Origin: Fimenecus sp045594885
GTDB taxonomy: Bacteria > Bacillota > Clostridia > Oscillospirales > Acutalibacteraceae
Length of the DNA: 64,000 bases
Direction of reading: 5' to 3'
NCBI GenBank assembly: GCA_045594885.1
Contig: JAZNZJ010000022.1
Span: 8,480-72,479, forward strand
The translations under genes were made by a program, and so were the position numbers. Below the pieces are notes generated by a model. That model did not search any database. It was not told where the DNA came from and worked only from the letters and a program-made list of their open reading frames with translations. This document shows, piece after piece, positions 51,865 through 62,023 of this stretch (positions are counted from its first letter, which is position 1; every line of letters begins with the position of its first letter).

Positions 51865-54800
51865 TTTCCTCCTTTTTGTCCGTTACTAATACTTCTTCAG
51901 TATTACTTTCAACATCAACCATTTCGACTACTGTCGGGGCTGATTTTTCTTTTTTGTTTTTTGATTTCTCTTTGGCATTTTTAACTGCTACTGAAATTTT
52001 TGAAAAAAGTTTCTTCAAAGCACTAACTATTGCTACGCCAATTTTTTTAATAAGAGCAACAATTTTACTGCCAAGAGGCTTTAATATAGTTGCAAGTTTT
52101 TCAAGTGCGGGTTTTACAACACTAACAACTTTTGCTGCAACCTTTTTGACCGCCTCAGAAATCTTGTCGGTTACGGGCTTAATTTTATCAGTAACCGGTT
52201 TAAGCTTATCTGTCACAGGTTTTAATACTTTTGCAATTTTATCAGTAACCGGTTTCGTTACTTTCTTAATTCTTTCCTTATTCTTCTTGTAAAGAACAAT
52301 TAATACAATTGCAAGAACAAGAATAATTAGAATTGTAACTACCTTGCCACCTTTCTTTTCGGGTGCAGGTGCTGGAGCATCAGTAGCAGTACCGTCATCT
52401 TCTGTTGGTGTGAGAGCTTTAATTCTCTGCTCAGCAGATACCAAATCAGCATAATTAATTACCAATGACTGTTGCTCAAGAGTTGCAACCTTATCATACG
52501 CAGCACGTGCTGTGTCAACAAGCGCCTTATCTTCATAAACAACACGTTCAGGAATTGCTTTGATTGCATTAATTGCGTTAACCGCTACTTTATCAGGAGC
52601 GGCAGGACCATCAATTCTTAAATCAAAATACTGGTCACAGATAAATGAATCATAGCCAACACCATTGACAGGTCTAACCATTGTAAGCTTATCCTTTACA
52701 CTTCCAACATAATCAACAAAGTTTGCACCGTAGAATACGTTAGAATACATAGAGTCAGCCACATTCCACATATAGAAAGGAACAATTCCCAAACCATTGA
52801 TTATGACATTTGTACCGTCATAATCAGTGTATTCGCCATACTCACCAATACCTGGAATATGGTCAAAGGTTTCATAATATGTGGGGTCAAATTCTTCTTC
52901 AAAATTAGGAGCTCTATAACTACCGAACATCACCATTTCGAGGCTGTTACAACCATAGAATGCCTTGTGACCGATTGCAGTTGTTGTAAATGGCATCTTA
53001 ACTCTAACAACATCACTACCCGCAAAGGCAAGTGCAGTAATTCGAACAGTATCGTCGGCTACAACCACATCATTTACATCTTTACCTGCAAATGTAATAA
53101 GCTCTAAACCTTTGTCATTCATGCAGTAAAGTGAGCCGTCAATTACAAACACTGTATCACTGATTTCATAATCATATGATGTAACAGTTTTTTCTTTACC
53201 ATTTTCTTTTACAGTTTCAGTAATGCTGAATGGTGCAACTTTACACATTGCAAACGGATTATCACCAATTTTTTCAATATCATCACCGAAAGTAACTTTA
53301 AAATCGGTAATTGTTTCTTTCATAAATGCATTCTTACCAATTGTTACTGCGCCTGTGAGGTCAGCCTCAGTAAGTGCATCATAAGCGAATGCATAATCAC
53401 CAATATTTTCAGAAGCGGAAAGGTTTACAATTGTTGCAAGTGGGTCACAATATGAGAATGTACCCTCGCCAATATCAGTACCCTTCTTATTAAGCGTAAG
53501 AGATTTTAACAAACGGTTTGAAACAAAGGCATAATCACCCACTGTTTTTGCAGAAGAAAGGTCAACTGTTTCAAGACCGCATTCCATAAACGCATACTCG
53601 TTGATTGTTTCTACTTTATCAAGATTGATGTTCTTGAGTGAAGCACAACCTGCAAATGCATATTGAGGAATCTCTTCAATTTTTTCACTAAGTACAACAT
53701 CAACAAGGCTTCTGCAATATGACAATGCATATTCACCAATGCTCTCTGCAGAAGAAAGGTCAGCAACAGTAATTTGAGGACCATGATATGTATATCTGTA
53801 GAATCCGTCATTTGCTACTGCGGCAACTGTCATATTACTGTCAAGACAAGCATAATAAACATCACCTGAAATTGCATAATCGCCAAGAGATTTCACTTTA
53901 GAAAGGTCAATACTCTTAAGGCTTGATGTATTGTAGAATGCCATCTTTCCGATTTCAGCATTTTCGCCAAGTGTAACAGTTTCAAGACTTGCTGCATTTG
54001 AGAATGCACTCTCACCAATCACTGCATCGTTACCAATAGTGAGTGATGTCAATGGTGAAGAGAATACATATTTGAATAATTTAGTATCATCTTCACTATA
54101 TTCAACTACAGTAAATGCATTGTCTTTATTTAAACTGAAGGCATAATCGCCGATTTCAACATCATTTCCTATTACAACAGTCGCAAGGTCAATACATTCA
54201 CTGAAAGTACCTTCAGCAATTTCCATCTTATCTGGAATTGTAACAGAAGTAAGTTTTGTGAATGAGAAAGCATATTTACCAATCTCGGTTTTTGCGGTAA
54301 ATGAAGGCATTTCTGTAATTGATGCTTCAAAGAACGCATACTCACCTATTGATTTTAATTCACCGAGTTTTACAGAAACAAGACTCTTGTTTGATGCTAA
54401 ACCATATTCACCAATTTCAGTTACACTCTCAAGAGTAACAGAAGTAATAAGCTGGTTATGTGAGAAAGCACCTTTGCCGATTTCTTTTACATCTTTATCG
54501 CCAATATTTGCAATTGTGAAGTCACCTGCAATAAGTGGCGAAACAGCAATAAGTTTTTTACTATCGGCAGACAATATATAATCTTTTGTCTGTGTTTTAT
54601 AAGTTTTATTATCTTTAGAAATTTCGAATTTTGAAATCTTTGTATCTCTAAATGCAAATACACCAATATCATTTACGTCAGGTCCGATTGTGACGCTTTC
54701 CATTTCTTTACATTCATAGAACATTCCCTCAGGAAGAACTGCTGAATTTACATAGAAAGATTTTAATGACTCACAACCTGTAAATGCATATGCACCGTAT

Positions 54801-57800
54801 TTAACTTTTGCTGAACCGATTTCAACATCTTTTAATGCTTTACAACCTGCAAATGCATATTGACCTACAGAAAGAATATTTTCACCGAGTTTTATTCCTT
54901 CAAGTTTTTGGTTACCTGCAAATGCATAGTCAGAAATTACACAAATTGAACTTAAATCAATTGTATCTCTAAGGTCACAGTTTTCAAATGCATTTTGGCT
55001 GATAATTTTAAGATTATTCTCACCACTGAATGTAATCTTCTGTAATGAGGTACATCCATAAAATGCACCATATTCAATGGACTCAAGAGTTGAAGGAAGT
55101 ACTATTTCTTCAAGGGCTGTAAGGTTTGCAAATGCATAGCAATTTATCTTTTCAACACCCTCAGGAAGAACAACCTTTGTGATTGTGTTATCACCAATGT
55201 ACCAAGCTTTTGATGTTTCGCTGTCATCAAATTCAAGTTCTTCGGGAGTTTTCATTATGTACTCAAAGTTTGAGAATGCGAACTGACCGATTTCGGTAAG
55301 TTTCAAATCTTTTGGTACATCTACAAGACCACCATTACCATAATAATGAGTAAGACTTGCACCTGTTTTAACATAAGGGTCCTTAACCTCAACTGAAACT
55401 GTTTCTGAATAGTAAGTTGATTTACCATCAAGAAGAACTTTTACTGTAACAGAAGCAAAACCTTCTGCCACTGCAGTTACGTTACCGTAAGCATCAGTTT
55501 TAACAATATTCTCATTACTGCTTTCAAAAGTAATAACAGTATCTTTGGGAAAATATGAATCTAAAGAACAGTTAAGTAAAACAGTTTCTGAAGGATACAG
55601 TTCAAGTTTATAATTACCTTCAAAGAAGTTCACACTACCTGTATCGCCAATATCTTTATCTTCATTTTCAAGTATATAATAAGCCTTTAATGTTTCAAAA
55701 CCATCAAGAGTGAATACATCTGCAACGGGCTCATCATATCTGCGATAACCCTCATCACCTTTACTGAGAACTGTAACATCGAATGTTATGCTTTCATTCG
55801 TATTTGGGTTCTGTGCTTTGATAATGGCATTACCGCTCTTAACTGCAATAAGTTTGTTATTTACAACTCGTACAACACTAGGTTTTGAAGAAGAATACTC
55901 AAGCAATTCAGCCCATTCTGTGTCAGGTTCAACAACAGGTTGAAGTGTGTAAACTTCATTAGGACTAAGTTTAAGTCCATCTTCAAGACCTTCAAAATAG
56001 AAATTCTTGAAATTATCAGGCAGTTCTATTTCGTAAGTTGCATAGTTCAATGCGTAGTCATAAACATTAAGAACATATGTATTCTTTGTTGTAGCATAAT
56101 TCTTTATGTCATAGATATAATCGGAAAGTTCATAGGTAACTTTTGTTGTGCTGTTACGCTCTGAATAAACCGGAGTCATAAACTGCTCAAAAGCCTTCAT
56201 TTCAGGCGTAGGATTACCGTTTTCATCTTCACCTGTTGTAACGTAGCCAATCTGTGAGCTCATTGCATAATGATTATCATAAATATATACATCAGCAAAA
56301 AGTTTGTTTTTATTTAATGTTTTATCATATTCATAGCGATATTCAACATTTGTAACTGTTGGTGCTTCAAAGTCTGCTACCAAGGGGAACTCAAAAACAT
56401 TATTCTCATTTGTCTGAAGTCCACCGTCTTCACCGTAATCAAGATAGCCAACAAGTTTTACTGTATATTCACTATTATTTTCAAGATTATATTCTGTTGT
56501 ATCAAATTCAATTTCAACGTTTGCAGGGTAAATTGATGCACCACCGTCACTATATGACTTACGCACATCGGTTTCAGTATGCTCAAATACCACATCACCA
56601 GTAACATCATCAGTAATTGTGATGTCAATTTTTGCCGCATTACGAAGCATACCCGCCCAAACAAAGCGAAGTGAATGGATTGTTCCCACCTGATTTGAAA
56701 GTGCTACATAATTCTTATTAGCAGAAATAACCATATCGTTTGGGTCCTGAAGGAAATAGTAAGAACCGAGATAACTTACGTAGTCATCGCTTACGCCACC
56801 TACCGGACGTGTTGCATAGGCATCTGCCTTAACCTTATCTTCTTCATCAATACCTGCGTCAAGTTCATCAGCATTAGTATCATAATAAGTAAGGTCAAAT
56901 AATGGTGCTTTTGTCCAATCACCGTAGAATGCAAGATAAGGAACATTCAAATCAATCTTCGTACCTGATTTTGCTTCAAGTGTGATGAAACCTTCAACAT
57001 ACATTCCGTTTGCAAAAGATTCATCAAGATATGCTTTATCTTCATCGCTTAAAGTAATTTTAACTGTAACAGTTGCAGACTCACCCTTTTTAACCTTAAC
57101 GGTATTTCCACTCTTTCTACCATTTTCAACTGAAACAATTTCAATTGATGCACCATCTAAAATGTGGGATTCTTCAGTAACAGTCGTTTCACCTGCATTT
57201 GTTTTTGTTTCACTTACACCCTCGGTCATAACATATGCACCGATTTCATATGAAACCTTTCTCTTGCCCACATTATTAATTGTGAAGCTCATTTCATATA
57301 CACCGGTTTTATTAGGGTCATCACCAAGTTCAAGTTTTGCTTTATCCATCACATTTCCGTCAGCATCAGTTGTAGTGATGTAAGCAGGAGTTTCAATTGA
57401 ACTGTCGAGATTTGCAAGACCTGCGCCTTGTTTTCTTACTGAATAAGGTAAACCGTTTTTACCAAGAGCAATATCAGCAGTTGACATTAACAAACAGTTA
57501 ACCATTGTATTTACTTTTTGATTGTCATCAGCAATTTCGGGGAAGTTTTCAACAACATACTGTCTTAAAAGAACCACAACACCTGCAAGGTTTGGACAAG
57601 CCATTGATGTACCTGACAAACGGTCATAGCTACCACCTGTAACAGATGAAAGAATACTACCACCATGTGCTGTAATTTCAGGTTTAATTCTAAGGTCAGG
57701 TGTGGGACCCCAAGATGAGAAATCAGAAATGAACGGACCTGAAGTCTGTTTGCGATTAATCTTTAAAGTACCTTTTTCTTCAGCAGCAAGCATTTCACCG

Positions 57801-59440
57801 TCATCCTGTGAAATTGAACAAGCTGCCAATGTAGCATCGCCCACATTCATTTTAATTTCACCGGATACATTATTATAAATAATAATACCCAATGCACCCT
57901 GCTCTTGAGCAATAATTGCTTTTTCTTCGAATGTGTTTGAACCACGTCTAACAAGGGCAATTTTACCCTCTACATCAATTCCCGTATAGTCGGCTGTACG
58001 ACCAACACCTGGAATTAAAACATATTCAGCCTTCATTGATTTTTTGTCGCCGAGAAGCGAATCATAAAAGCTGTTTTCTTCTGTACCACCATCAGTTGTT
58101 TCTGTAAAATAAATTATTTTATCATTAAATTCAATATAAGGAGTTTCAGCACCTGCAATTGAAGCAACTGACATAACACCATCGTATGTTGAAGGAGAAC
58201 CAACAGTACCTGTATCAGGGTTTGAGGTAAGACCTAAGTTACCGTTTGCTTCAGATCCATAAGCCGAACTATAGCTGTTTGAAGCAGCAACAACCATACA
58301 GATTCCTGCTTCACGAATTTTATCATAAATTCCGTCAACCTTTTCTTCATCTGACTCACGGCTGAAACCACAAGCAGTACCAATCGACATATTAATAACG
58401 TCAACACCGAGAACAACACAATCTTCAAGAGCTGCAAGAATCCAAGCAGTTCTTGATGTGTCCATAACATCTGAGAAAATTTTCATAGATACAAGCTGTG
58501 CATTGGGGGCAACACCTCGGATTGTATCATCATTACCAACAATAACACCTGAAACGTGGGTACCGTGATTATTGTGAGTAGAATAAACGTCAGAATCATT
58601 GTCCGCATAGTCAAAACCATATGGAACTTTATCGTTAATGTAAACATCATCAACAGTAAGTCCGTCAACAAGTTCACTCGCAGCAGTATCTTTAATTACT
58701 GCAGCAACATCATCATATGTAAGACCTAATTTTTCTGAGGTAAAATTATTTGGAGAAAATGCTGTATGATTTGAGTCAAGACCGGTATCAAGTACCGCAA
58801 CTACAACGCCTGAACCATCATAACCGGATTCTGAACTATTGAAAATACCTGTATCAAAAACATTAACCGCATTTTCTACAAGTTCAGTTTCACAAGTTTC
58901 ATAAACTTCACCGATAATAACGTCCATGCCATTTTCAAGTGACTGACAAGTAGCTTCAAAGTCGCCTGCTTTAATAACAACTTCAAAACCACTTAATACA
59001 GTTGAATAATCTTCACCAACTGTATATGAAATGCCCTTTTCAGTTAATTTATTGAGAAGTTCTGCTTTTTCTTTAGCAATTTCCTGCTTAAGAGTTACTG
59101 CATAATCACTTTCAGTAGCATACTGAGTAAAACTCATTGTCTTATTGGTGCCCTCATAAGCATCCATAAGACTTACTTCATCCAATGTTATGATAACGGA
59201 GATTTCTTCACTATCGCTAACTCCTTCAGGCAATGCAAACATTACATCTTTGTTAAGATATTCGTGATAATTAGATGCAAAATCGTCTGTCTTGTTGATG
59301 ATGGAAGAATCATCAACTTTATCAGAAAATGCATATGCTTCTGGCACGGCAACTGTACCCATTATCATTACCAAAGCCAAGATAAATGCAAATGAATTTC
59401 TGACAAATTTTATTAGTCTGTTTTTTCTCATTTGTTGCAT
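51845..59440 (-). CDS. Giant surface subtilisin-family protease with BspA leucine-rich repeats
   Basis: The 2,531-residue protein has a signal peptide (residues 1-38, ending VPEAYAF), an inhibitor-like pro-region, and an S8 peptidase domain with the catalytic triad Asp218 (VAVLDTG), His292 (NNHGTHVSG) and Ser612 (LSGTSMACP). A PA domain is inserted at about 470-560. Fn3-like and Big_2 beta domains follow (about 700-1410), then BspA-type LRR_5 repeats over about 1420-2090, with ITSVTLESVTEIGEYGL-type units. A membrane helix lies at about 2364-2384 and a 147-residue lysine-rich tail follows. There is no LPXTG motif. It probably degrades host or dietary protein at the surface. It overlaps the next gene by 20 bp. 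Confidence 0.92.
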   Translation of the reverse strand: MQQMRKNRLIKFVRNSFAFILALVMIMGTVAVPEAYAFSDKVDDSSIINKTDDFASNYHEYLNKDVMFALPEGVSDSEEISVIITLDEVSLMDAYEGTNKTMSFTQYATESDYAVTLKQEIAKEKAELLNKLTEKGISYTVGEDYSTVLSGFEVVIKAGDFEATCQSLENGMDVIIGEVYETCETELVENAVNVFDTGIFNSSESGYDGSGVVVAVLDTGLDSNHTAFSPNNFTSEKLGLTYDDVAAVIKDTAASELVDGLTVDDVYINDKVPYGFDYADNDSDVYSTHNNHGTHVSGVIVGNDDTIRGVAPNAQLVSMKIFSDVMDTSRTAWILAALEDCVVLGVDVINMSIGTACGFSRESDEEKVDGIYDKIREAGICMVVAASNSYSSAYGSEANGNLGLTSNPDTGTVGSPSTYDGVMSVASIAGAETPYIEFNDKIIYFTETTDGGTEENSFYDSLLGDKKSMKAEYVLIPGVGRTADYTGIDVEGKIALVRRGSNTFEEKAIIAQEQGALGIIIYNNVSGEIKMNVGDATLAACSISQDDGEMLAAEEKGTLKINRKQTSGPFISDFSSWGPTPDLRIKPEITAHGGSILSSVTGGSYDRLSGTSMACPNLAGVVVLLRQYVVENFPEIADDNQKVNTMVNCLLMSTADIALGKNGLPYSVRKQGAGLANLDSSIETPAYITTTDADGNVMDKAKLELGDDPNKTGVYEMSFTINNVGKRKVSYEIGAYVMTEGVSETKTNAGETTVTEESHILDGASIEIVSVENGRKSGNTVKVKKGESATVTVKITLSDEDKAYLDESFANGMYVEGFITLEAKSGTKIDLNVPYLAFYGDWTKAPLFDLTYYDTNADELDAGIDEEDKVKADAYATRPVGGVSDDYVSYLGSYYFLQDPNDMVISANKNYVALSNQVGTIHSLRFVWAGMLRNAAKIDITITDDVTGDVVFEHTETDVRKSYSDGGASIYPANVEIEFDTTEYNLENNSEYTVKLVGYLDYGEDGGLQTNENNVFEFPLVADFEAPTVTNVEYRYEYDKTLNKNKLFADVYIYDNHYAMSSQIGYVTTGEDENGNPTPEMKAFEQFMTPVYSERNSTTKVTYELSDYIYDIKNYATTKNTYVLNVYDYALNYATYEIELPDNFKNFYFEGLEDGLKLSPNEVYTLQPVVEPDTEWAELLEYSSSKPSVVRVVNNKLIAVKSGNAIIKAQNPNTNESITFDVTVLSKGDEGYRRYDEPVADVFTLDGFETLKAYYILENEDKDIGDTGSVNFFEGNYKLELYPSETVLLNCSLDSYFPKDTVITFESSNENIVKTDAYGNVTAVAEGFASVTVKVLLDGKSTYYSETVSVEVKDPYVKTGASLTHYYGNGGLVDVPKDLKLTEIGQFAFSNFEYIMKTPEELEFDDSETSKAWYIGDNTITKVVLPEGVEKINCYAFANLTALEEIVLPSTLESIEYGAFYGCTSLQKITFSGENNLKIISQNAFENCDLRDTIDLSSICVISDYAFAGNQKLEGIKLGENILSVGQYAFAGCKALKDVEIGSAKVKYGAYAFTGCESLKSFYVNSAVLPEGMFYECKEMESVTIGPDVNDIGVFAFRDTKISKFEISKDNKTYKTQTKDYILSADSKKLIAVSPLIAGDFTIANIGDKDVKEIGKGAFSHNQLITSVTLESVTEIGEYGLASNKSLVSVKLGELKSIGEYAFFEASITEMPSFTAKTEIGKYAFSFTKLTSVTIPDKMEIAEGTFSECIDLATVVIGNDVEIGDYAFSLNKDNAFTVVEYSEDDTKLFKYVFSSPLTSLTIGNDAVIGESAFSNAASLETVTLGENAEIGKMAFYNTSSLKSIDLSKVKSLGDYAISGDVYYACLDSNMTVAAVANDGFYRYTYHGPQITVADLSSAESIGEYALSYCRSLVDVVLSEKIEEIPQYAFAGCASLKNINLDKVETINEYAFMECGLETVDLSSAKTVGDYAFVSNRLLKSLTLNKKGTDIGEGTFSYCDPLATIVNLSASENIGDYAFAYDALTEADLTGAVTIGKNAFMKETITDFKVTFGDDIEKIGDNPFAMCKVAPFSITETVKENGKEKTVTSYDYEISDTVFVIDGSLYCMNDKGLELITFAGKDVNDVVVADDTVRITALAFAGSDVVRVKMPFTTTAIGHKAFYGCNSLEMVMFGSYRAPNFEEEFDPTYYETFDHIPGIGEYGEYTDYDGTNVIINGLGIVPFYMWNVADSMYSNVFYGANFVDYVGSVKDKLTMVRPVNGVGYDSFICDQYFDLRIDGPAAPDKVAVNAINAIKAIPERVVYEDKALVDTARAAYDKVATLEQQSLVINYADLVSAEQRIKALTPTEDDGTATDAPAPAPEKKGGKVVTILIILVLAIVLIVLYKKNKERIKKVTKPVTDKIAKVLKPVTDKLKPVTDKIKPVTDKISEAVKKVAAKVVSVVKPALEKLATILKPLGSKIVALIKKIGVAIVSALKKLFSKISVAVKNAKEKSKNKKEKSAPTVVEMVDVESNTEEVLVTDKKEENENNEN

Positions 59441-59579
59441 ATCCTCCTAATTGACACAATTATGCAATATAAATATAAATATACATATTCATCTTATAAT
59501 ACCTTATTTTTACAAAAAAAGCAAGTTTTTTTCAATCACTTTATTAAAACAAATCACTAATTTTTTGTATTTTAATACA

Positions 59580-59608
59580 TTTACTTTATTTAAATATCGT
59601 GATATACT
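59580..59608 (+). promoter_or_regulatory. Promoter for the redox membrane module
   Basis: TTTACT (59580-59585), 17 bases and TATACT (59603-59608) precede the ATG at 59636 by 27 bases. AGGAGGGG is the ribosome binding site. Confidence 0.5.
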
Positions 59609-59635
59609 AAAGCAAAGCTTCTCAGGAGGGGTTTT

Positions 59636-60403
59636 ATGATAAACAACAAAGAATTGATGTTTCGCAAAGTATTTAATGCACTATTATCTATTTCAGTTTT
59701 TATAACAGGGCTTTGCTTGATGGCAGGTTGTCTTTCGATTTATTCAATTGGTGACCAACCCTATTCAAGAGAGATTGTAATTGAAACATTTGAAAAGATT
59801 TCATTACCAATTTATATAAGTATTGTGTTAGTTATAATGGGTTTCTTCATTGAATTTCTCTCTCCTTCTACACACGATAAGGTAAATGGAAGTGCAAATT
59901 ATTCTCATATTCTTAACAAATTAAACTCAAAAAAGAATTTTGAGAATTGTGACATAGAACTTTTAAGTGAAATAACTAAAGAACGCAAGACACGAAAAAT
60001 ACATATGATAATTCGCACTGTTTTAATATGTATATCTGCTATTCTCTTTTTAATGTATGCATTTAACAGCAATAATTATCAAACCGACATTAATGCATCT
60101 GTAATTAAGGCTATGTATATTCTTACACCTTGTTTTCTAATTCCGGCAATTTATTCAGTTATAGTTGCTTACCTAAATGAAAAAAGCTTAAAAAGAGAAA
60201 TTGAACTTGTAAAAAAACTTCAAAATGTTGAAAATTCGAAAAAAAGCGAATTAAAAAATAATGAGAAATATGTTACTATTATCCGCTTTACAATTCTATT
60301 TATTGGTATAGGATTTTTAGTTTATGGCTATTTTGCGGGTGGTACTGCTGATGTTCTTACAAAGGCTATAAATATTTGTACCGAATGCATTGGACTTGGT
60401 TGA
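59636..60403 (+). CDS. Membrane protein ending in a CD1871A-like CXXC domain
   Basis: The 255-residue protein has about five membrane helices (roughly 12-35, 55-75, 123-143, 153-175 and 212-233). The last 43 residues (a helix followed by GGTADVLTKAINICTECIGLG) match the small CD1871A-family CXXC proteins, which normally exist alone and end in CLECIGIG-like sequence. Here that unit is fused to an N-terminal membrane region of about 210 residues that I do not recognise. The CXXC pair sits at the very C-terminus. The ferredoxin-TlpA gene follows after 12 bp, so a joint redox role is likely. Confidence 0.75.
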   Translation: MINNKELMFRKVFNALLSISVFITGLCLMAGCLSIYSIGDQPYSREIVIETFEKISLPIYISIVLVIMGFFIEFLSPSTHDKVNGSANYSHILNKLNSKKNFENCDIELLSEITKERKTRKIHMIIRTVLICISAILFLMYAFNSNNYQTDINASVIKAMYILTPCFLIPAIYSVIVAYLNEKSLKREIELVKKLQNVENSKKSELKNNEKYVTIIRFTILFIGIGFLVYGYFAGGTADVLTKAINICTECIGLG

Positions 60404-60415
60404 TGAGGTGATGAA

Positions 60416-61849
60416 ATGAAGAATGTTAGTGAAAAAATCAAAAAGCTAATCCCCTCAAAGAGAAAAATAATTCAGCTTTATACCGCATTACTTTTCAATG
60501 CAAATTTCAAGGGGTTTATTTCGGGTAATATTTATAAAGGAAATACAAAGCAAATGTGCGTTCCCGGTCTAAACTGTTATTCCTGTCCGGGTGCAGTCGG
60601 TGCTTGTCCGTTGGGCTCATTACAGGGTTCATTCAGTGCGGACAAAAGCACACTCTTTTATGTATTTGGTATTTTATTTCTTTATTCAATTATATTCGGT
60701 CGTTTAATTTGCGGTTGGTTATGTCCTTTCGGACTCATACAAGAGCTTCTTTTTAAGATTAAAACTCCAAAACTTAAAAAGAATAAAATAACAAGAGTGC
60801 TGTCATATTTTAAATATGTTGTTTTAGTATTTTTTGTATTTATTGTACCGATTGCTTATGCATTCCGTGATACACCACTCCCCGCTTTTTGTAAATACAT
60901 ATGCCCCGCAGGAACACTTGAAGGTGGTATAGGACTTCTTGCAAACAAAGTCAATGAAAGTTATTTTTCAATGTTAGGTCCTCTTTTCACTTGGAAGTTC
61001 TTATTAATGGTCAGCATTCTTGTTGCTTGTGTTTTCATATTTAGAATGTTCTGCCGTTTTATTTGTCCTCTCGGTGCTTTATACGGATTATTTAATAAAT
61101 TCTCATTTTTCGGTGTAAAAGTCGAACAGCCAAAATGTACAAACTGCAATCTTTGTGTAAATCATTGTAAATTAGATATTAAACACGTGGGTGACCCTGA
61201 ATGTATCAACTGTGGTGAATGTATTGATGTGTGCCCCACAAACGCAATTGTTTGGAAGGGCATAAAAAAGAAAGATAATAAATCTGAATCGAATAAAAAA
61301 GCTAAGCTTATTACAAGAGTAATTTCGTGTATTCTTCTTGTAGCAATTTTAGTAACTTCGGTTGTATCTTACTGGAATGATAGCTCGAATATTGTTGCTG
61401 AAAAAGGCACTGAAATCGGTGATGCTTGTTATGGTGCTGATTTATTAGTGGTAGATGAAAACGGAATTAGTGATAAAACAATTAATCCTATTGAAAGTGG
61501 TAAGATTACAATAATTAATTTCTGGGGCACTTGGTGTACACCATGCGTAAATGAATTACCTTATTTTGACCAAATTGCTACAAATTACAAGGATAACGTT
61601 TCGGTTATTGCTGTGCACACAAATATGATTATTGATACTGCACCTGAATATATAAAATCCCATTATCCTGAAAGCAATATAACTTTCGCCTCTGACATTG
61701 CAGAAGAAGGATATTATTCATTACTCGGTGGTCGTGGCACTTACCCCTACACTGTAGTAATTGACGAAAATGGTGTAATAGTTAAAATCTTCTTTGAAGC
61801 ATTAGAATATGAAGATTTAGAAGAAGTTGTAAATAATCAATTAAAATAA
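60416..61849 (+). CDS. Membrane 4Fe-4S ferredoxin fused to a TlpA-like thioredoxin domain
   Basis: This 477-residue protein has two parts. Residues 1-300 are a NapH/YccM-like membrane ferredoxin: GLNCYSCPGAVGACPLGS, CGWLCPFGLIQ, CKYICPAGTLE and CRFICPLGALYG lie at helix ends, and two cluster motifs CTNCNLCVNHC and CINCGECIDVCP follow. A membrane helix at about 296-316 then leads to a TlpA/thioredoxin domain with WGTWCTPCVNELP (Cys374, Cys377), which would be outside the cell. Electrons could pass from cytoplasmic ferredoxin through the clusters to the external disulfide. It lies 12 bp after the CXXC membrane gene. Confidence 0.88.
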   Translation: MKNVSEKIKKLIPSKRKIIQLYTALLFNANFKGFISGNIYKGNTKQMCVPGLNCYSCPGAVGACPLGSLQGSFSADKSTLFYVFGILFLYSIIFGRLICGWLCPFGLIQELLFKIKTPKLKKNKITRVLSYFKYVVLVFFVFIVPIAYAFRDTPLPAFCKYICPAGTLEGGIGLLANKVNESYFSMLGPLFTWKFLLMVSILVACVFIFRMFCRFICPLGALYGLFNKFSFFGVKVEQPKCTNCNLCVNHCKLDIKHVGDPECINCGECIDVCPTNAIVWKGIKKKDNKSESNKKAKLITRVISCILLVAILVTSVVSYWNDSSNIVAEKGTEIGDACYGADLLVVDENGISDKTINPIESGKITIINFWGTWCTPCVNELPYFDQIATNYKDNVSVIAVHTNMIIDTAPEYIKSHYPESNITFASDIAEEGYYSLLGGRGTYPYTVVIDENGVIVKIFFEALEYEDLEEVVNNQLK

Positions 61850-61861
61850 ATAATATAGTTT

Positions 61862-61893
61862 AAATCACCTCAAGCATTGAGGTGATTTTTTTA
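61862..61893 (+). terminator. Terminator of the redox module
   Basis: A strong stem AAATCACCTCAA / TTGAGGTGATTT with loop GCA is followed by TTTTT. It lies 13 bp after the stop codon of the ferredoxin-TlpA gene. Confidence 0.95.
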
Positions 61894-61957
61894 TAAGCAT
61901 AGCTTTATGAATTATCCGTAAAATGCCTTTTATAATTTAAATAATAGCCAAACATTA

Positions 61958-61997
61958 TTACACAAAAAAGACCTCACAAGGCAAGCCCTGTGAGGTC
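61958..61997 (-). terminator. Terminator of the cell-wall-binding repeat protein gene
   Basis: A 9-bp stem GACCTCACA (61970-61978) / TGTGAGGTC (61989-61997) is followed on the minus strand by TTTTTTGTG. It lies 27 bp downstream of the minus-strand stop codon at 62024. Nothing else is seen between 61,894 and 61,957. Confidence 0.9.
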
Positions 61998-62023
61998 ATA
62001 ATTTATATTAGATTATGTGGGAA

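Noticed and set aside
51855..52292. A 145-codon plus-strand frame rich in Ser, Thr and Phe
   Set aside because: It is antisense to the repetitive lysine-rich tail of the surface protease, and its composition follows from that repeat.
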